A stretch of DNA of 64,000 nt from Alkalitalea saponilacus. GTDB taxonomy: Bacteria; Bacteroidota; Bacteroidia; Bacteroidales; Marinilabiliaceae. The DNA is taken from the NCBI RefSeq assembly GCF_900168165.1, contig NZ_FUYV01000013.1, positions 62,001 to 126,000 on the forward strand, read 5' to 3'. Each line of letters begins with the position of its first letter. Position 1 is the stretch's first letter. This document shows positions 34,569-44,954 of this stretch, piece by piece. A program made the translations under genes and the position numbers. The notes under the pieces were generated by a model. The model was not told where the DNA came from. It saw only the letters and a program-made list of their open reading frames with translations, and ran no database searches.

Positions 34569-35510
34569 CTAATTCATATTATACCCGATGGATGGGAGTG
34601 TAAATTTCACTGAAGTACCTTTCCCTGGTTTACTTTCGAGCAGAATGGAACCTTTGTTAATTTCAACAAATTCTTTGCACAGTATAAGCCCTAGCCCAGT
34701 TCCCTTTTCGTTAAATGTTCCGGTTGTGGAAGAGCCTGAATCAATTCTGAAAGCTTTTTCAATCTGCATCTCATCCATTCCCACACCGCGATCTACAACC
34801 TCAACCTCAATCATTTTATCAGGACGCATTTTTCCGTTGACATATATTGTCCCACCTATTTTTGAAAACTTCACAGCATTGCTGACCAGGTTTCTTATTA
34901 CAGCAGAAAAAATATTAACATCCGCAATTCCGATCAAATCCTGGTCCATGTTTAGAGATATCACAATATCCTTCTCCTGAGCAGAAATCCTCAGAAGATT
35001 AACAATATTAGAGGATACAATGCTGACATCAATTTTTTCGGGTCTGTAATCAGTTTTCCCCAATTGAGTGCGCGACCATTGTAACAAATTATCAACCAAT
35101 GAATAGAGCTTAGAGGTGGATTGGTGCACCATTTTGCTGTAGTTTTTTACCTGCTCCTGATTCATGCTTTCAGAGTGAAGCATAAGCATCTCCGACAATC
35201 CAATTAATGAATTAAAAGGACTTTTCAGATCGTGTGCAACGATGGAAAAAAAACGGTCTTTTGCAGCATTCTCCTGTTCTAGCTTCTTATTACGAGCCAT
35301 TAACTTGTGATTTTTCTGACGAAAAATAACCATTAGAAATATCAACGCTGAAATCAAAACAAATAATGCAATAATGGCAATGGAGGGAAAGCCAAACCAC
35401 ATATTAGATTGAAATCCAATAACATTTTGAATCAGATATTGCGAACCAGCACCTGACGACTGTCTGATAAAAATGCCAGGAAAATTTGAAACTACGTAAA
35501 ATAACAACAT
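34569..35510 (-). CDS. Membrane sensor histidine kinase located between xseA and xseB
   Basis: A 313-aa kinase with one clear transmembrane helix (42-64), a short coiled coil, HisKA with His93 (FFSIVAHDLKSPFNSLIG) and HATPase with VVDRGVGM and GTGLGLILCKEFV. The N-terminal 40 residues do not resemble a known sensor domain, and the start may be internal to a formerly longer protein, because no extension stays open upstream. No response regulator is adjacent. TATTTTTG at 35658-35665 could be its own -7 box, which would separate it from the xseA transcript. Confidence 0.82.
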   Translation of the reverse strand: MLLFYVVSNFPGIFIRQSSGAGSQYLIQNVIGFQSNMWFGFPSIAIIALFVLISALIFLMVIFRQKNHKLMARNKKLEQENAAKDRFFSIVAHDLKSPFNSLIGLSEMLMLHSESMNQEQVKNYSKMVHQSTSKLYSLVDNLLQWSRTQLGKTDYRPEKIDVSIVSSNIVNLLRISAQEKDIVISLNMDQDLIGIADVNIFSAVIRNLVSNAVKFSKIGGTIYVNGKMRPDKMIEVEVVDRGVGMDEMQIEKAFRIDSGSSTTGTFNEKGTGLGLILCKEFVEINKGSILLESKPGKGTSVKFTLPSIGYNMN

Positions 35511-35707
35511 GTGGTAACGGTTGTGATGTATGCATATTGCAAGAAAAACCTAAATAAACAATTCCATAGGAGTTGTTTTTAAATATCCCCAGTTCGTACA
35601 ATGATCGCAGCTCATTGTCAGACAGAAATCGCTACTCAACATTAAAATAAATAAAACCAAAAATACGAAACCAATTTTTAAAAGTAAAGATCTTGTGGTT
35701 GATTATT

Positions 35708-37096
35708 CTATTTCTCTTGGCTCTTTGAAATCACCTCACTGACAGCGATACCATCCCTGAAGCGGGTTTCGAGAATTTCTCCCGGAGAAATGGCTGAAAC
35801 ATCTTTTACAACTTTCCCGTTGTGTTTGCTAATGGTGAATCCTCGGTTTAGTATCAATATTGGATCATTTAACCGGCAGGATTTGTCATAAAATTCCATT
35901 TTACCTAACTCCTGCTTCAGGAGAACTTTTACCTGTGATCTCAAAAAAGATTGCAAGTGATTTAGATCATTTCGGTTAGTTTCCAGATTTTTTAAAGGGG
36001 TACGACTTAGGTATTGAGAGAATTGATTGATTTTTTCTCTCTGCCCACGTATGATCTGACTTGTATGTACCGGGAGTTTTTCTGTGATTCTTTGGAGTCC
36101 GTGTTTCTCTATCTGTAGCAACTCTTTTACCACCCGGGTAAAATTATAGGAATACTTATCAAGCAATCTGGTTTGTTGATTAATGTTTCTGCGTACACTA
36201 TGCATTAGAGTCTCTGAGAACTCATCCAGTTTTTCCAAAACCTGCTCGGTGCCGGAAATCAGAAATTCAGCTACTGCAGTTGGAGTTTTTAAGTAAGTAT
36301 GAGCCACCAGGTCGGCCACGGAAGTATCTCGTTCATGACCAATGCCGGTTAAAACCGGCACTGGAAACTGAGCAATATGCGATGCCAGCCAGTAATCGTC
36401 AAAACAGAGTAGATCAAGAGAAGCCCCCCCGCCTCTAATTATCACCACCACATCAAACAAAGAACTGTTTTCGAACACTTTATCCAATGCAGCAATAATA
36501 GAAGCAGAAGCCTGCTCACCCTGCATTAAAGCGGGAAATAATCTGGGATAAAAAATAATTCCTCTGGAATTGGTCCGCAATTGATGAACAAAGTCGCCAT
36601 ACCCTGCTGCAGTTGGAGACGAAATCACCGCTATTCGCTGGGGAACCAGCGGAAGAGACAATTCCTTATTCATATCAACCACTCCCTCCTCCTGCAATTT
36701 CAATAGAACCTCCCTTCGTCGCTGGGCCAGATCGCCCAGTGTATAAGCAGGATCAATATCCCTTATTATAAAACTTATACCATACAACTCTTGAAACTCA
36801 ACAACTCCCCTGACCATTATTTTTATCCCCTGACTCAATGGCCGGCCTGCTGTGGTTTCAAAATATGGCTTAATCATCCGGTAGTTGTAACTCCAGATCA
36901 TGGCCTTCATTCGGGCAATAACCTGATCTGAAGCTTCATCCTTCTCTATGAGATCAAGATAGCAGTGCCCATTTCGGTTTTCGCGCAACTCGGCCACTTC
37001 TGCCCTTATCCATACGGCAATTGAAAAGGATTCCTTAACAACATCACGCAGTCGCTGATTCAGTTCAAATAGTGAAATAGCTTTTTCTTGTGGCAT
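35708..37096 (-). CDS. xseA: Exonuclease VII large subunit
   Basis: The 462-aa catalytic subunit degrades single-stranded DNA in repair. The N-terminal OB-fold (about 1-105) binds DNA. The catalytic domain follows, with the conserved GGGASLDLLCFDD, TGIGHERDTSVADL and AHTYLKTPTAVAEFL segments, and then a long coiled-coil region (about 290-420) where XseB docks. It starts 24 bp after a MORN-type protein on the same strand and is separated from xseB by a kinase gene. Confidence 0.95.
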   Translation of the reverse strand: MPQEKAISLFELNQRLRDVVKESFSIAVWIRAEVAELRENRNGHCYLDLIEKDEASDQVIARMKAMIWSYNYRMIKPYFETTAGRPLSQGIKIMVRGVVEFQELYGISFIIRDIDPAYTLGDLAQRRREVLLKLQEEGVVDMNKELSLPLVPQRIAVISSPTAAGYGDFVHQLRTNSRGIIFYPRLFPALMQGEQASASIIAALDKVFENSSLFDVVVIIRGGGASLDLLCFDDYWLASHIAQFPVPVLTGIGHERDTSVADLVAHTYLKTPTAVAEFLISGTEQVLEKLDEFSETLMHSVRRNINQQTRLLDKYSYNFTRVVKELLQIEKHGLQRITEKLPVHTSQIIRGQREKINQFSQYLSRTPLKNLETNRNDLNHLQSFLRSQVKVLLKQELGKMEFYDKSCRLNDPILILNRGFTISKHNGKVVKDVSAISPGEILETRFRDGIAVSEVISKSQEK

Positions 37097-37120
37097 GACA
37101 AAAACTAGGATATTATTTTG

Positions 37121-37957
37121 TTACCAGGTTCTCATATACCCGTCGGGATCATCCATGTAATCCTCGGGATCAGCTATCCGGCCACGATTTCGTTCAAACT
37201 CCCGGAATCGTTCTTCTTGTTGCTGATCAAGCAAGTCAGCTTCTTTCGATACACCGTTTTCAAAATTCAGACGGTAATCCTCATTTCCAAGTCCGTCAAA
37301 AAAGAACCATGGCCCGTGCATTCGTCCACGGTTATACATGCCATGTACTTCTCTGCGTCCGTTTCTGTAATAGACAGTATAAGCTCCATGAAGGTTTCCC
37401 TCACGATAGTTAGCCTCCAGACGTTTATTTCCGTTAGGAAAAAAAACAACCTCCTGACCATCCTGAATTCCGTTTACCCAATTTCTTACCGAAGCTTTAT
37501 TCCCATTGGGGTAATAGGCAATGGCTTCGCCATGAAGTTTATCATTTTTGTAGCTTTCACGGGATATGATTGTTCCTCGTTCATTATAAAAAACCCACTC
37601 ACCTTCTTTACTGGTTTGCCTATATTTTCCTTCTGCAATAAGCCTTCCATTGTGGTCAAAAAGTTTCCCATCACCATTCTCGCCATCTTCATCATATATA
37701 ATCTGAGCCATTTTATTCCCGTTGGGATGAAAACGCACCATTTCCCCTACCGGCATATTATCCACAAAATTTGCACGATACATTAATCGTCCGTTTGGAT
37801 ATGATCGTTCCCATAATCCCTGTCGCAATCCATTCTCATCGGTATAATTAACCTGTGCATCCTGACCTTCAGAAGCCCTGAAAGTCTGCTGAGCATAAAC
37901 AACTCCAGACAATACAGCCATCAAAACCACCAATAAAACAACTCTCATTTTTCCCAT
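37121..37957 (-). CDS. Secreted MORN_2/YwqK-like repeat protein
   Basis: A 278-aa exported protein: signal peptide 1-22 (VVYA-QQ) and then about eight repeats of roughly 23 residues of the type 'G.W..YYPNGK...NY..G..HG' (QGLWERSYPNGRLMY, GEMVRFHPNGNKMAQ, GEAIAYYPNGNKASV, GAYTVYYRNGRREV). This is the toxin-antitoxin-like 'YwqK/MORN_2' repeat. In Bacteroidota these proteins are mostly exported and of unknown role. The C-terminal 50 residues are acidic and Arg-rich without repeat. It is 24 bp upstream of xseA and probably cotranscribed with it. Confidence 0.85.
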   Translation of the reverse strand: MGKMRVVLLVVLMAVLSGVVYAQQTFRASEGQDAQVNYTDENGLRQGLWERSYPNGRLMYRANFVDNMPVGEMVRFHPNGNKMAQIIYDEDGENGDGKLFDHNGRLIAEGKYRQTSKEGEWVFYNERGTIISRESYKNDKLHGEAIAYYPNGNKASVRNWVNGIQDGQEVVFFPNGNKRLEANYREGNLHGAYTVYYRNGRREVHGMYNRGRMHGPWFFFDGLGNEDYRLNFENGVSKEADLLDQQQEERFREFERNRGRIADPEDYMDDPDGYMRTW

Positions 37958-38036
37958 TTGATAAATCCCGTTAATTAAAATAGTTCAGCATAAAAATCGT
38001 GTCCAAATTAATATATTCCAATAATAGTACCAAAAA

Positions 38037-38070
38037 AAAGCCGGGTCGTCCATACGGACGACCCGGCTTT
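38037..38070 (-). terminator. Terminator of dnaK
   Basis: AAAGCCGGGTCGTCC (38037-38051) and GGACGACCCGGCTTT (38056-38070) form a perfect 15-bp GC-rich stem with an ATAC loop. On the minus strand a run of eight T follows. Confidence 0.93.
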
Positions 38071-38120
38071 CATTATAATTGTCTTACTCTTTGATTTTGT
38101 TTAATATGGCAAAGAAACGT

Positions 38121-40037
38121 TTACTTCACTTCTTCAAAATCCACATCGGTAACACTGTCATCGTCACCTTTAGAATCTCCTCCCTGCTGTCCACCAGGTT
38201 GTCCGGCGTCTCCCTGAGGCTGCCCACCTTCTTGCTGAGTGGCATTGTACATATCCTGCGAAGCTGCCTGGAACACAGTGTTCAACTCGTTGGTAGCAGC
38301 ATCAATGGCCTCAATATCCTGAGATTTGTGAGCCTCCTTAAGTTTTTCCAGGGCACTTTCAATGGGTGCTTTTTTCTCAGCAGGAATTTTATCACCGAAT
38401 TCTTTAAGCTGCTTCTCGGTTTGGAAAATCAAACTATCAGCCATGTTCAGCTTCTCAATGCGCTCTTTTGCTTGCTTATCAGACTCTGCATTGGCTTCGG
38501 CTTCTTCCTTCATTCGTTTGATTTCATCTTCAGAAAGTCCCGATGATGCTTCAATACGAATGCTTTGTTCTTTTCCTGTACCTTTATCTTTGGCTTTTAC
38601 ATGTAAAATGCCGTTGGCATCGATATCAAAGGTTACCTCAATCTGAGGCACACCTCTTGGAGCAGGCGGAATACTGTCCAAATGGAATCTTCCGATGGTT
38701 TTATTGTCTTTGGCCATTGGTCGCTCGCCCTGCAAAACATGAATCTCCACAGAAGGTTGATTGTCGGCAGCTGTTGTGAAGCTCTCCGATTTTTTGGTCG
38801 GGATGGTTGTGTTTGCTTCAATCAATTTGGTCATTACGCCACCCATGGTTTCAATACCAAGTGAAAGCGGAGTCACGTCAAGCAACAGTACATCCTTCAC
38901 TTCTCCGGTTAAAACACCACCCTGAATGGCCGCTCCAACAGCAACCACCTCATCGGGGTTAACTCCTTTTGATGGCTTTTTTCCAAAGAAATCTTCAACC
39001 AATTTCTGAATGGCGGGGATACGAGTTGATCCTCCTACCAAAATCACCTCATCCACATCTGAAGCAGTCATGCCCGCATCCTTAAGAGACTGACGACATG
39101 GCACCAAAGCTCTTTGAATCAAACCATCAGCCAGTTGTTCAAATTGTGCACGGCTCAAAGTTTTAACAAGGTGCTTTGGAATCCCATCCACCGGCATAAT
39201 ATATGGCAGGTTGATTTCGGTGCTGGTACCGCTCGACAGTTCAATTTTAGCTTTTTCAGCGGCATCTTTCAAACGCTGCAAAGCCATTGGATCTTTACGA
39301 AGATCAATATTTTCCTCTTTCTTAAATTCTTCTGCCAACCAGTTGATAATAACGTCATCAAAGTCGTCTCCACCCAAGTGAGTATCTCCATTGGTTGATT
39401 TTACCTCGAAAACGCCATCGCCAAGCTCAAGAATACTGATATCGAAAGTACCACCTCCAAGGTCGAATACTGCCACTTTCATGTCTTTATTCTGCTTATC
39501 CAAGCCATATGCAAGCGAAGCGGCAGTGGGTTCATTGATGATGCGACGAACTTTCAGCCCGGCAATTTCTCCGGCCTCTTTGGTCGCCTGACGCTGTGCA
39601 TCGTTAAAATATGCAGGAACGGTAATAACAGCCTCAGTCACTTCCTGACCAAGATAATCCTCGGCAGTTTTCTTCATTTTTTGAAGAACCATAGCTGAAA
39701 TTTCCTGTGGCGAATATTGACGATCGTCAATCTGCACACGGGGTGTATTGTTGTCGCCTTTAACTACTTTGTATGGAACACGGGTAACTTCATTGGGAAT
39801 ATCATTGTACATGGTTCCCATAAACCGCTTTATAGAATAGATGGTTTTTTCGGGATTTGTGATGGCTTGTCTTTTCGCCGGATCTCCAACTTTGCGCTCT
39901 CCATTACCCACAAATGCCACGATCGAAGGAGTGGTTCTTTTTCCTTCACTATTAGGGATAACAACTGCCTCTTTTCCTTCCATTACAGAAACACAAGAGT
40001 TGGTTGTTCCCAGGTCGATTCCAATTATTTTTCCCAT
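38121..40037 (-). CDS. dnaK: Chaperone DnaK (Hsp70)
   Basis: A 638-aa Hsp70 ATPase chaperone. The ATG at 40037 ([15 protein letters not shown]) is chosen because the 12 residues added by a start at 40073 are not family-like. Features: nucleotide-binding domain with [20 protein letters not shown], and VGGSTRIPA; linker [15 protein letters not shown]; substrate-binding domain; helical lid; and a Gly/Gln-rich tail ending in the EEVK-type acidic end. No dnaJ or grpE is adjacent. No CIRCE element was found upstream, but TTGTnACAA-like motifs are. Confidence 0.96.
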   Translation of the reverse strand: MGKIIGIDLGTTNSCVSVMEGKEAVVIPNSEGKRTTPSIVAFVGNGERKVGDPAKRQAITNPEKTIYSIKRFMGTMYNDIPNEVTRVPYKVVKGDNNTPRVQIDDRQYSPQEISAMVLQKMKKTAEDYLGQEVTEAVITVPAYFNDAQRQATKEAGEIAGLKVRRIINEPTAASLAYGLDKQNKDMKVAVFDLGGGTFDISILELGDGVFEVKSTNGDTHLGGDDFDDVIINWLAEEFKKEENIDLRKDPMALQRLKDAAEKAKIELSSGTSTEINLPYIMPVDGIPKHLVKTLSRAQFEQLADGLIQRALVPCRQSLKDAGMTASDVDEVILVGGSTRIPAIQKLVEDFFGKKPSKGVNPDEVVAVGAAIQGGVLTGEVKDVLLLDVTPLSLGIETMGGVMTKLIEANTTIPTKKSESFTTAADNQPSVEIHVLQGERPMAKDNKTIGRFHLDSIPPAPRGVPQIEVTFDIDANGILHVKAKDKGTGKEQSIRIEASSGLSEDEIKRMKEEAEANAESDKQAKERIEKLNMADSLIFQTEKQLKEFGDKIPAEKKAPIESALEKLKEAHKSQDIEAIDAATNELNTVFQAASQDMYNATQQEGGQPQGDAGQPGGQQGGDSKGDDDSVTDVDFEEVK

Positions 40038-40065
40038 TTTAAATGATTGTTTATAATGTTTTAAA

Positions 40066-40204
40066 ATTGTCACAATGTAAATTCGCTGTTGTTAAATCAA
40101 AGGATGTGCCATAACAAAAACAGCCACTGATTGCGCAAATATGACATTAAAAACAATCAAATGAAGTATAACCCTGTCAGAATTGTGACAAATTGTCGCA
40201 CAAT
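40066..40204. promoter_or_regulatory. Repeated TTGT-n-ACAA motifs upstream of dnaK
   Basis: ATTGTCACAAT (40066-40076) and the pair ATTGTGACAA / TTGTCGCACAAT (40182-40204) are near-palindromes of the same kind in the dnaK leader and upstream region. They could bind a repressor or stress regulator. No known consensus is matched with certainty. Confidence 0.35.
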
Positions 40205-40226
40205 GATACTGACAAACTAATTCACG

Positions 40227-41213
40227 TTACTTTCCGGCAAAATGACGCATGAACTGCACCCGGTGCAAACCGGCTGCATTTTCCACGTTGCTCTGATTAA
40301 GTTTTCCCCGAAATTGGTCAGGAGACTCAAACCCCTTCTCTGCCATCCAATCAGACAGTTGCTGATTGATTTCTTTCAGATAAGGAATGCCATTTTTATA
40401 TAAGGACGATGCAACCTGAACTCCATTAGCACCTGCCAAAATCATTTTAGCAGCTGATGCTCCGTCATGGATGCCGGTGGTAGCCATCAGGTCACAACTG
40501 ATTTTTCCGGATATCAAAGCAATCCACCTGAGTGGATTGATGTATTCATTGGGATAGCTATATACAGGAGCCGGAATAATTTCAAGTGAATCCAAATCAT
40601 AATCCGGCGAATAAAACCGGTTAAACAATGCAACACCTCTCGCTCCTGCCTGCGACAATTTGTTTATCATATTCGCCAATCCTGAATAATATGGACCGAT
40701 TTTTACTGAAACTGGAATTGTCACCTCTTTAGCAACCGCTTCAACAATTTTCAAAGCAGTATCCTCGTAAAAGGCACCCTCCTGGTTTAAATCAGCCGGA
40801 AGAGAGAAAACATTTAATTCTACAGCATCGGCACCTGCTTCCTGGAAATATTGAGTAAAACGTGGCCAGTTATATGGAGTTATACAATTTACACTGGCAA
40901 TAACGGGAACAGATAGTTCCTTTTTAGCCTCAAATATCAGTTTCAAATAATTTGTCAAAGTATCTTCAACATTGGTATTCTCATAAAAATCCATTGTTTC
41001 CGGGTACAGGTAGTTTTCCGAATGCAATTTGTTCATATGTCTTTCCAGATCAACCACAATCTCCTCTTCAAATAAGGATTTAAGGACAACAGCACCGGCT
41101 CCATTAGCCTCCAACTCCTTTAGTTGCTCAATATTTCCGGTTAATCCACTGCTTGCTGCCACAATTGGTGAGGGTAACATCAGCCCCATGTAAAATGTAG
41201 ATAAATCAACCAT
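40227..41213 (-). CDS. Dihydroorotate dehydrogenase-like flavoprotein
   Basis: A 328-aa FMN barrel protein of the DHOD/dihydropyrimidine dehydrogenase superfamily, in the group annotated 'dihydroorotate dehydrogenase-like' in Bacteroidota and cyanobacteria. Visible are an N-terminal substrate loop (LPSPIVAASSGLTGN), VIASVNCITPYNW, the AVELNVF strand, VSVKIGPYYS with the FMN-contact Lys, and the phosphate-binding end MATTGIHDGASAAKMILAGANGVQ in two parts. It differs from PyrD in the active-site region, so pyrimidine synthesis is not certain. It stands alone. Confidence 0.82.
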   Translation of the reverse strand: MVDLSTFYMGLMLPSPIVAASSGLTGNIEQLKELEANGAGAVVLKSLFEEEIVVDLERHMNKLHSENYLYPETMDFYENTNVEDTLTNYLKLIFEAKKELSVPVIASVNCITPYNWPRFTQYFQEAGADAVELNVFSLPADLNQEGAFYEDTALKIVEAVAKEVTIPVSVKIGPYYSGLANMINKLSQAGARGVALFNRFYSPDYDLDSLEIIPAPVYSYPNEYINPLRWIALISGKISCDLMATTGIHDGASAAKMILAGANGVQVASSLYKNGIPYLKEINQQLSDWMAEKGFESPDQFRGKLNQSNVENAAGLHRVQFMRHFAGK

Positions 41214-41528
41214 AACGCCAATTTCAAGTGTTTATAATATATTTTCAAGTTGCTCCCGAAGCCTCGGAACGAGTTTCATTTATTGATTATGCTCCAAGTT
41301 ACAAAGAACAAGACAAAAAGGATAATTCTAAAAAAACTTTTTTTTATTAAATGGTCAGATTAATTTACAAAATGGTACCTGAATGATCAATTTAGCAGGT
41401 TTTAGAATTAAAAAAATGAGTCATGGTTATTAAAAAAGCAACGACTCAATCTGGTATTACCAGATTGAGTCGTTGCTTAAGTTTTATAGTAAAGACAACT
41501 CAGAAATAGCTATCTATTTCTCGAAAAT
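41214..41528. other. Intergenic region between ribBA and the DHOD-like gene
   Basis: These 315 bp are AT-rich and contain only the ribBA terminator (41430-41478). Nothing else was recognised. Confidence 0.5.
41430..41478 (-). terminator. Terminator of ribBA
   Basis: AAGCAACGACTCAATCTGGT (41436-41455) pairs with its perfect 20-bp complement (41459-41478) around a 3-nt loop. On the minus strand it is followed by six T. It is 51 bp past the ribBA stop. Confidence 0.92.
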
Positions 41529-42767
41529 CTACTTAACATTATATTTGAAGTACTGTAGGTTATGCCCCATACGCTTTTTCTTCGTATGCATATAAAATTC
41601 ATTGAACTTATTTGGCTCAACTTCAATGGGGATGTTATCTACTATTTCGAGACCATATCCTTCTAATCCAATTCTTTTTATCGGGTTATTGGTCATCAAC
41701 CGCATTTTGCACACTCCAAGCTCCCTAAGAATCTGTGCACCAACGCCATAATCTCTCTCATCAGCTTCAAACCCCAGTTCGATGTTGGCATCAACAGTAT
41801 CAAGTCCTTCTTCCTGCAACTTGTAAGCCTCAATTTTGCTCATGAGCCCAATTCCTCTGCCCTCCTGATTCATGTATACAATCACACCACGACCTTCTTT
41901 TTCGATGGTCTCCATGGCTTTTCTTAGTTGTTCACCACATTCGCAACGCTGAGACCCAAAAATATCGCCGGTAGCACAACTGCTATGAACCCGGACAAGA
42001 ACAGGCTCATCTGCATTCCAACTGCCCTTAATCAGAGCCATGTGATCCAACCCGTTGGATTTTTGTCTGAAAGGAATAAATCTGAAATCTCCGTAGATGG
42101 TTGGCAAATGCACTTCAACGCCTTTGGTAATCAAGCTATCCTGTTTTAATCTGTAGGCGATCAAATCTTTAATGGATATAATTTTCAGACCAAATTTCTT
42201 GCCGATTTCAATGAGTTCAGGCAAGCGAGCCATGGTACCATCATCATTCATGATTTCCACCAACACACCGGCAGGATATAATCCGGCCAAACGTGCTAAA
42301 TCCACAGAAGCTTCGGTGTGTCCTGCCCGACGCAAAACACCACGTTCCTTGGCCTTCAATGGAAAAATATGTCCGGGGCGACCCAAATCTTCCGGTTTCG
42401 TATCAGGGTTACACAACGCCAAAAGCGTTTTTGCACGATCTGAAGCAGAAATCCCGGTTGTACAACCCTCACCAATAAGGTCGACTGAGACAGTAAAAGG
42501 AGTGGCATGAAGGGAAGTGTTTTGTCCCACCATTAAGTCCAGTTCCAGTTCCTCACATCTTTTCTCAGTAATAGGAGCACAAATTAATCCCCGGCCATGC
42601 TTGGCCATAAAGTTCACTTTTTCAGGAGTTATCAACTCCGCTGCCGCGATGAAATCACCCTCATTCTCACGATCTTCATCATCGACAACTATTACAAGAT
42701 CTCCTTTTTTAATGGCTTCTATTGCCTCTTCAATACTATCCAGTTTTATATCACTCTGTTCAGACAT
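41529..42767 (-). CDS. ribBA: Bifunctional DHBP synthase / GTP cyclohydrolase II
   Basis: A 412-aa fusion giving both precursors of riboflavin. The N-terminal RibB domain (about 5-205) has [14 protein letters not shown] (27-40) with the metal-binding acidic loop and [11 protein letters not shown]. The C-terminal RibA domain (about 208-405) has the zinc cysteines in [24 protein letters not shown], and the GTP-binding arginine region. No FMN riboswitch was found in the 600 bp upstream, and no other rib gene is adjacent. Confidence 0.96.
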   Translation of the reverse strand: MSEQSDIKLDSIEEAIEAIKKGDLVIVVDDEDRENEGDFIAAAELITPEKVNFMAKHGRGLICAPITEKRCEELELDLMVGQNTSLHATPFTVSVDLIGEGCTTGISASDRAKTLLALCNPDTKPEDLGRPGHIFPLKAKERGVLRRAGHTEASVDLARLAGLYPAGVLVEIMNDDGTMARLPELIEIGKKFGLKIISIKDLIAYRLKQDSLITKGVEVHLPTIYGDFRFIPFRQKSNGLDHMALIKGSWNADEPVLVRVHSSCATGDIFGSQRCECGEQLRKAMETIEKEGRGVIVYMNQEGRGIGLMSKIEAYKLQEEGLDTVDANIELGFEADERDYGVGAQILRELGVCKMRLMTNNPIKRIGLEGYGLEIVDNIPIEVEPNKFNEFYMHTKKKRMGHNLQYFKYNVK

Positions 42768-43370
42768 ATCAGGTATTTCGAATGTTATTTGATCACTATT
42801 TTGATTTCAAAATCTGCTTTTTCTAGCAGACAAAAATTAAATATTCAATTTAATAAAATTAACCGACTGATATACAATAGTTCGATAATAATTCTATACT
42901 TAAGATTTCATTGGTTTGAATTCTTTAGTTTTCGGATGACCGAAGCCTGTTCAAGCCTAAAAAATCTAAATTTCATCAAGCGAACTAATATGAGGGTATA
43001 ACAATCGGATATAAAAATAAAAGCACAAAATTAATAAATTAAAGCAGTTTCGGACTATAGACCTATAAACAACTTGAGGATGCTTCTGTTCTATCTAAAC
43101 CAGAGTCATACAAACAAGAACACTCATCTAACTAACATCATGACACTTAACCTATCTTTCACAAAAAACAATTTGATTTTTCACAGATTATTTAGTTGTT
43201 GAATTTGAAAGATTCATAAAACAACAATCAGACACTGATGGTATGAATTTGACCGAGCAGCAACAAGTCTCTCCGCTCTATTCCCTCTATGCTAAATATG
43301 TTTAACTCCTCACGTACCAAAACGTGCTAATATACTTAAAGATTTTAAACGGAAACCAGTGATTCTGAAA
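42768..43370. other. Long AT-rich intergenic region upstream of ribBA
   Basis: These 603 bp lie between the LptF/G gene and ribBA, both leftward. Only a weak 6-bp hairpin (TCTGCT / AGCAGA, 42813-42830) was seen. The conserved blocks of the FMN riboswitch are absent. Short reading frames are present but none has protein-like composition. Confidence 0.5.
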
Positions 43371-44849
43371 TCACTCTCTTCTTCTCTTTTTCAGATATTT
43401 TTCAATCGTTTCTCTGAATTTTCGCAAATTTGAGTAGTAGACGTCGGCATTTAGCAATGCCGAATCAGTGGCCGATTTATAAGTCAAAAATATACCAATC
43501 GGAAGCAGCACAAATGAAGAGAGCCACATACCCTGATGTACCATCCATACTCCATCACGGGCAAACTTCGCCCCCATGGTGTCTATAACATAATAAACGA
43601 TAAAAAAGAAGATGGAGATGACCACCGGCATACCAAGACCTCCTTTTCGAATGATCGCTCCCAATGGAGCTCCAATAAAAAAGAAAATCAAACATGCGAA
43701 CGAAAGCGTAAACTTTCGGTGTATTTCCATTACATGACGCCTAATCCGCAAATCCTCCCTTTCTATAAATCGCATCTGATCATCGATAGATTGTTTGAGG
43801 TCTCGAGCTGTTCGTAATGCATTCTGAATAACCATCTGCTTTTGAGATCCTTCAAGCGTTAAAAAGAGAGAATCAACATTTACTAATACAGAAGCTGTAT
43901 CTATCATTTCCAGCCTATTGGCATGTGTTTGGTGAATGCGACTAAAATAAGTCAGAGAAGATCTGTCTTCAATTAAATCCACAAACACGCCACGCTCTCC
44001 TCGAATAGAATCCAGATCATGTGTTAGTTGTGCAATATTTTTCATTCTGTCACTTTGTCGAAACAAGCTTTCATCTGTACGTGAAAAATCAAAACCATGA
44101 ACCTGCATAATTGCCACCTGTTTTCGGAACTCATCGGTTCTAAAGAGCCTGGAATCACGTCTCTGCTGACGGCGATTACCCTCTGCCGTAACCCTTTCGT
44201 CGTAACGAATTCCGTCGTATAATGTAAGTACGAGATGACGCTTATCTGCTGACATTTGCAAAATCCCTGAATCAGCCAGTGTTACATTGCTATTTCTTGC
44301 ATGCCTGTCCCGGTGATCATAAATCATCACATCTCTTAGCATATTGGTTTCACGATCCTTTTCGTTAACCTTAATACTGAAGTCATCTACACCTCTGTAA
44401 AAGACCCTCTCCTTAATATCCATTTCCAACCGGGTTTCCCTGATACCATGAAGAATAGAAACCAATTTTAGATTAGCTACAGGCAAAACATTATTTGAAA
44501 AAGCATAGGCAAACCCCGAAATGGCAACAATCAGAATGGAAATCGGTTTCATGATTTTTAAAAGAGAAACACCTGCCGCTTTTAGCGCTGTGAGCTCATA
44601 ATTTTCTCCCAGATTTCCGAAAGTCATTAATGCTGCCAGTAAAATAGCTAATGGCAAAGCCATTGGCACCACTTGCAGTGACGCATAAAATAAAAGTTCC
44701 CCAAGCACCGTCCACTCCAGCCCTTTCCCTACCAAATCATCCACGTATCGCCATAGAAACTGCATGACTAAGATGAACATGGCAATAAAAAAGGTCATTA
44801 TCAGAGGTCCGATAAAACTCTTCAATATAAAAAGATGTAGCTTTTTCAT
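43371..44849 (-). CDS. LptF/LptG-family permease
   Basis: A 492-aa inner-membrane protein of the YjgP/YjgQ family, a subunit of the LptB2FG exporter that extracts LPS from the inner membrane. The first 115 residues hold three transmembrane helices with the coupling-helix segment NYELTALKAAGVSLLKIM. A long periplasmic domain (about 125-370) follows, and then three more helices (about 380-470). The periplasmic part is longer than in E. coli (360 aa total), as is usual in Bacteroidota. LptF and LptG cannot be distinguished from sequence. The partner is not in the window. Confidence 0.87.
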   Translation of the reverse strand: MKKLHLFILKSFIGPLIMTFFIAMFILVMQFLWRYVDDLVGKGLEWTVLGELLFYASLQVVPMALPLAILLAALMTFGNLGENYELTALKAAGVSLLKIMKPISILIVAISGFAYAFSNNVLPVANLKLVSILHGIRETRLEMDIKERVFYRGVDDFSIKVNEKDRETNMLRDVMIYDHRDRHARNSNVTLADSGILQMSADKRHLVLTLYDGIRYDERVTAEGNRRQQRRDSRLFRTDEFRKQVAIMQVHGFDFSRTDESLFRQSDRMKNIAQLTHDLDSIRGERGVFVDLIEDRSSLTYFSRIHQTHANRLEMIDTASVLVNVDSLFLTLEGSQKQMVIQNALRTARDLKQSIDDQMRFIEREDLRIRRHVMEIHRKFTLSFACLIFFFIGAPLGAIIRKGGLGMPVVISIFFFIVYYVIDTMGAKFARDGVWMVHQGMWLSSFVLLPIGIFLTYKSATDSALLNADVYYSNLRKFRETIEKYLKKRRRE

Positions 44850-44954
44850 TACTGATTTCTTTACAAACTCTGTTCCTAAAAATAAAACACCCGGAACAGT
44901 GTGTCTGTTACGGGTGCAAATTTAATGATTAGAAACTAAAAACAGGATTAAATC

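Noticed and set aside
37118-37786. 222-codon ORF antisense to the MORN-type protein
   Set aside because: Open only because of the repeat's codon pattern; hydrophobic composition is that of a reverse complement and there is no ribosome site.
40038-40226. CIRCE (HrcA) element before dnaK
   Set aside because: The TTAGCACTC-N9-GAGTGCTAA pattern is absent.
42768-43370. FMN riboswitch upstream of ribBA
   Set aside because: The conserved riboswitch blocks were looked for on the minus strand and are absent.
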